A stretch of DNA of 23,323 nucleotides from an uncultured Ellagibacter sp. GTDB taxonomy: Bacteria > Actinomycetota > Coriobacteriia > Coriobacteriales > Eggerthellaceae. Positions 21,253 to 23,323 of this stretch are shown piece after piece. The notes below the pieces were generated by a model. It worked only from the letters and a program-made list of their open reading frames with translations. It was not told the DNA's origin and did no database searches. The position numbers were made by a program, and so were the translations under genes. Each line of letters starts with the position of its first letter. Position 1 is the first letter of the stretch. The stretch spans positions 1 through 23,323 of the forward strand of contig CAKUIV010000017.1 in NCBI GenBank assembly GCA_934661105.1. Reading direction: 5' to 3'.

Positions 21253-23130
21253 TTACGCCGCGTTGAAGATCGAGTTCCACACGTCAGCGATCCAGGCGAA
21301 GACGTCGAAGCCTTCGGAGTTCTTCTCCTCGGCGGTCGAAGCGCTCGCGGCGCTCGCCACGGTGGAGCTCACCGCGGCGCTCGTCGTCGTTGCGGCGCTT
21401 CCGCTATCGAGCGCGGTGCTCGTCGCGTAGTACGCGTCGTAGTCGGCGCGGTCGATCGTCGGGTCTGATACCTCCTGGGAGTCCGTCGTCTCGACGTCGG
21501 TCGAGAACGCGTTCTCGACGGTCACCACGACGTTGCTCGACCCCTGTTCCAAGATCTGGCCGCTCGCGTCCTTGATGGTGACGGCGTTGCCGGATTCATC
21601 GACAACCTTGCCGCCCGCTGCCACGTTGAGGTTCGAAACCGTGCAGCTTTTGGTGACGACCCAGCTCGAGGTCGCGTCAACGTTCACGGTGATGGGGCTT
21701 TCCGTCGCCGTGTCGCTCGTCGCCGCCTCGTTGTCGGAAATGACCGCATAGCCGGTCCAGGTCGTTCCGGCGGTCAGGTACAGGTCGACCGAGCTGATCG
21801 TGTCCGCCTCGACGGCGCCGGAAAGCTCCTGGTCGATGCCGGTGAAGGTGACGGTCGCGCCGTTCTTCCCGGCGCTGCCCCAGTTGTTGGAATCGTTGCC
21901 GGCGGCGAGGACGAGGTTAGCGTTCTCGCTGTTGAAGTCGAGCGCCGTGTTTTCAAGCACCACGTTCGCGGAGGTGTTCGTCAGGTAGAACATCGAGCCG
22001 GAGGTGATGGCGCTCGAAAGCGATGAATCGACCGCCTGGAAAAGCGCCGCGTCGCCCGTCGAGGTGTCGGCGTCGCCCGATGTGCTCTGGTAGATGATGA
22101 CGCCGTTGGCGATGGGGTCGGAGGCCGTTTTGCTCGTGATGGTGCTCGAAAGCTCCGAGTCGTAGATGCGGATGGAGTTCAACCCCTCCATGCCCGCGAG
22201 CTGCGATCCCGTGGCGGTGCCCGCCACGTTTGCGACCTCGATGGCACCGGTCGAGTAAAGCAGGGGCGAGCCGCTTCCCGCAGTCGACACGTCGGCGTCG
22301 TTCACCGAGATGTACCCGCCGCCTCGGTCGGTGGCGAAGGCGGCGCAGTGGTCGCCTTGGGTCGAGATGTCCATATCGCCTGCGACGATCGTTCCCCCGT
22401 AGGTGGAGTCGAGGCCGCGCGAGTTGCCGGCGGTCGTCGAAATCTGCACGCCGCGCGCGAAAACGGTCGCGTTGTCGGTGGCGAAGATGCCATTCGAGCC
22501 TTCGGACGTGGCGGAAAGCTGCGAATTCGTCAGGTACGCCTGCGACCCGTCGCCGACGCCGAGCACGATGGAGTTCACGCCGTAGAAGTTGCAGGAGTCG
22601 CCGTCGTCCAAATCGCCCGACTTGGAAAGCGAATCGTTCTCGATCGTGAGGGTTCCGCCGTTCTGCGCGAGCGCGGCGTTCTGGGAGGACTCCGTCGCCT
22701 CGACGCTTTCCCCGCTCGAGGACACGTCGCACCCGTCGGTGGTGAGCGTTGCGGAGTAGGTTCCCGTGTAGTCGAATGACTGCGTGTTCGCGCCGCCGCC
22801 TGGGGCATCCACGCCGCCGTCAGGAGGCGCGCCGGGGGAGTCGCCGCTCGGCATATCGGGGGCGTCGGGAGCACCGGAAGCTCCCTGCTGCGCCGTGGCG
22901 TTCGACTTCGGGGAAGCCGATTCGGAAGCGAGCGCCAGCGTGGGCACGAGCATTCCCGTGACGAGCGCGGCGGAAAGGGCAAGCGAGCAGGCCTTCTTGC
23001 TCAGAGGGGAGAATCGCTCGCGCAGGCGGGCAGCCTGAGCGTCGCGCTGGGCGTCCGTCCCGGCGTTTTTCCCCGTGCGGGAGTTTTCGGCGGACACGAC
23101 CTCGGCGTCGATGATGGGATCGGTTTTCAT
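21253..23130 (-). CDS. Large secreted beta-helix-like surface protein
   Basis: A 625-residue protein starting at the ATG complementary to 23128-23130 after a strong AAGGAGG site. An unusually long charged N-region (1-44) precedes a secretion signal helix (about 46-68), with likely cleavage after ALA at residue 68. A Pro/Gly/Asp/Ala-rich segment (69-115) follows. The main body (about 125-540) is rich in Ser, Thr, Asn, Asp, Gly and Val, with repeating short beta-strand/turn patterns such as NGGTLTIENDSLS, NSQLSATSEGSNGIFATDNA and DSELSSTITSKTA. This is the look of a right-handed parallel beta-helix (pectate-lyase-like adhesin). A Ser/Ala/Thr-rich stalk and a short aromatic helix AWIADVWNSIF close the protein. 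No LPxTG motif or SLH repeat is seen, so the attachment mode is unknown. Adhesin-like function is inference; no catalytic site is visible. Confidence 0.85.
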   Translation of the reverse strand: MKTDPIIDAEVVSAENSRTGKNAGTDAQRDAQAARLRERFSPLSKKACSLALSAALVTGMLVPTLALASESASPKSNATAQQGASGAPDAPDMPSGDSPGAPPDGGVDAPGGGANTQSFDYTGTYSATLTTDGCDVSSSGESVEATESSQNAALAQNGGTLTIENDSLSKSGDLDDGDSCNFYGVNSIVLGVGDGSQAYLTNSQLSATSEGSNGIFATDNATVFARGVQISTTAGNSRGLDSTYGGTIVAGDMDISTQGDHCAAFATDRGGGYISVNDADVSTAGSGSPLLYSTGAIEVANVAGTATGSQLAGMEGLNSIRIYDSELSSTITSKTASDPIANGVIIYQSTSGDADTSTGDAALFQAVDSSLSSAITSGSMFYLTNTSANVVLENTALDFNSENANLVLAAGNDSNNWGSAGKNGATVTFTGIDQELSGAVEADTISSVDLYLTAGTTWTGYAVISDNEAATSDTATESPITVNVDATSSWVVTKSCTVSNLNVAAGGKVVDESGNAVTIKDASGQILEQGSSNVVVTVENAFSTDVETTDSQEVSDPTIDRADYDAYYATSTALDSGSAATTTSAAVSSTVASAASASTAEEKNSEGFDVFAWIADVWNSIFNAA

Positions 23131-23261
23131 GGTAGCCTCCTTAAGCGTCGGTTCTTCAAGGCGGCGCAAAGGGTTTCAGGTTTCCCGGGAGGCGCGCAGG
23201 GGGGGAGGGGTACTGACGAAATGGGTTGCGCGCTGTCGTTCTTTCGCCCGCCTTGGCGTGC

Positions 23262-23267
23262 ACTATA
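23262..23267 (-). promoter_or_regulatory. -10 element of the surface-protein gene
   Basis: TATAGT on the minus strand, 131 bases before the start codon. The usual -35 position (AGAATC) is not consensus and lies inside the repeat boxes upstream, as expected for an activator-dependent promoter. The predicted leader is about 125 bases. Confidence 0.5.
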
Positions 23268-23277
23268 GAGCCCTATC

Positions 23278-23323
23278 CTGAAATGATTCTGAAAGAAGGA
23301 GGCCGCTTTCAGCTTGCTTTCAG
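23278..23323. promoter_or_regulatory. Two oppositely oriented pairs of 11-bp-spaced direct repeats (OmpR/PhoB-like boxes)
   Basis: On the + strand, CTGAAAT (23278) and CTGAAAG (23289) start 11 bases apart. CTTTCAG at 23306 and 23317 are also 11 apart and are the reverse complement of the first pair. The whole is symmetric about 23300.5. The 7+4+7 layout equals that of boxes bound by OmpR/PhoB-family response regulators. The near pair ends exactly 10 bases upstream of the -10 hexamer, the spacing known for activated pho promoters. The element reaches the window edge and may continue. Confidence 0.55.

Noticed and set aside
1..23323. tRNA or rRNA genes
   Set aside because: No cloverleaf-like sequence with T-loop GTTCGANTC context or conserved rRNA segment was recognised by eye. 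A tRNA-detection program was not available, so this is a negative by inspection only.

Overview
The window reads like a stretch of chromosome from a GC-rich Gram-positive bacterium. The best guess is Actinomycetota, class Coriobacteriia (an Eggerthellaceae-type gut anaerobe). This rests on strong G/C bias at third codon positions, AGGAGG-type ribosome sites mixed with GTG and TTG starts, lineage-style disordered tails on housekeeping proteins, and the gene set. It is an inference from content, because no 16S or other taxonomic marker is present.

Layout. (1) 1-1403: a 5'-truncated Sel1/TPR-like repeat protein (+) meets a small membrane protein with a Pro-Tyr-Gly-Gln-rich tail (-) at overlapping stop codons. 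(2) 1562-2853: an iron-dependent alcohol dehydrogenase of the YqhD/BDH type with its own strong terminator. (3) 2861-5546 (-): a membrane-bound hybrid sensor histidine kinase followed 13 bases later by a four-helix 'phage holin IV'-like membrane protein, apparently one operon. (4) 5820-13565 (+): a housekeeping run of rlmD, tilS and maf (coupled by ATGA overlaps), then hpt, ftsH and a fused folP-folK gene, closed by a terminator. (5) 13630-15245: a visibly AT-richer islet with an AAA ATPase/DUF4143 gene (-), three exact 15-bp direct repeats at a 33-bp period upstream of it, and a possible decayed reading frame downstream. (6) 15264-21174: a thrE-type exporter (-, apparently leaderless) divergent from birA (+), then a MATE transporter, the biotin transporter component bioY, and a KASIII (fabH-like) gene. 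(7) 21253-23130 (-): a large secreted beta-helix-like surface protein. Its promoter region, at the very end of the window, carries a symmetric pair of 11-bp-spaced direct repeats resembling OmpR/PhoB-family boxes.

How the genes fit together. rlmD, tilS, maf, hpt, ftsH and folP-folK serve translation, nucleotide salvage, membrane protein quality control and folate synthesis; the tilS-hpt-ftsH-fol order is a widely conserved bacterial neighbourhood. birA, bioY and the KASIII gene share a biotin/fatty acid theme: biotin uptake, biotinylation of acyl-CoA carboxylase, and the first condensation of fatty acid synthesis.

The parts most worth a second look are the ATPase/DUF4143 islet with its iteron-like operator, the double PhoB-like box in front of the surface protein, the reversed-order FolP-FolK fusion, the enlarged KASIII, and the palindromes in front of bioY. 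I found no tRNA, rRNA, CRISPR array, transposase or integrase.
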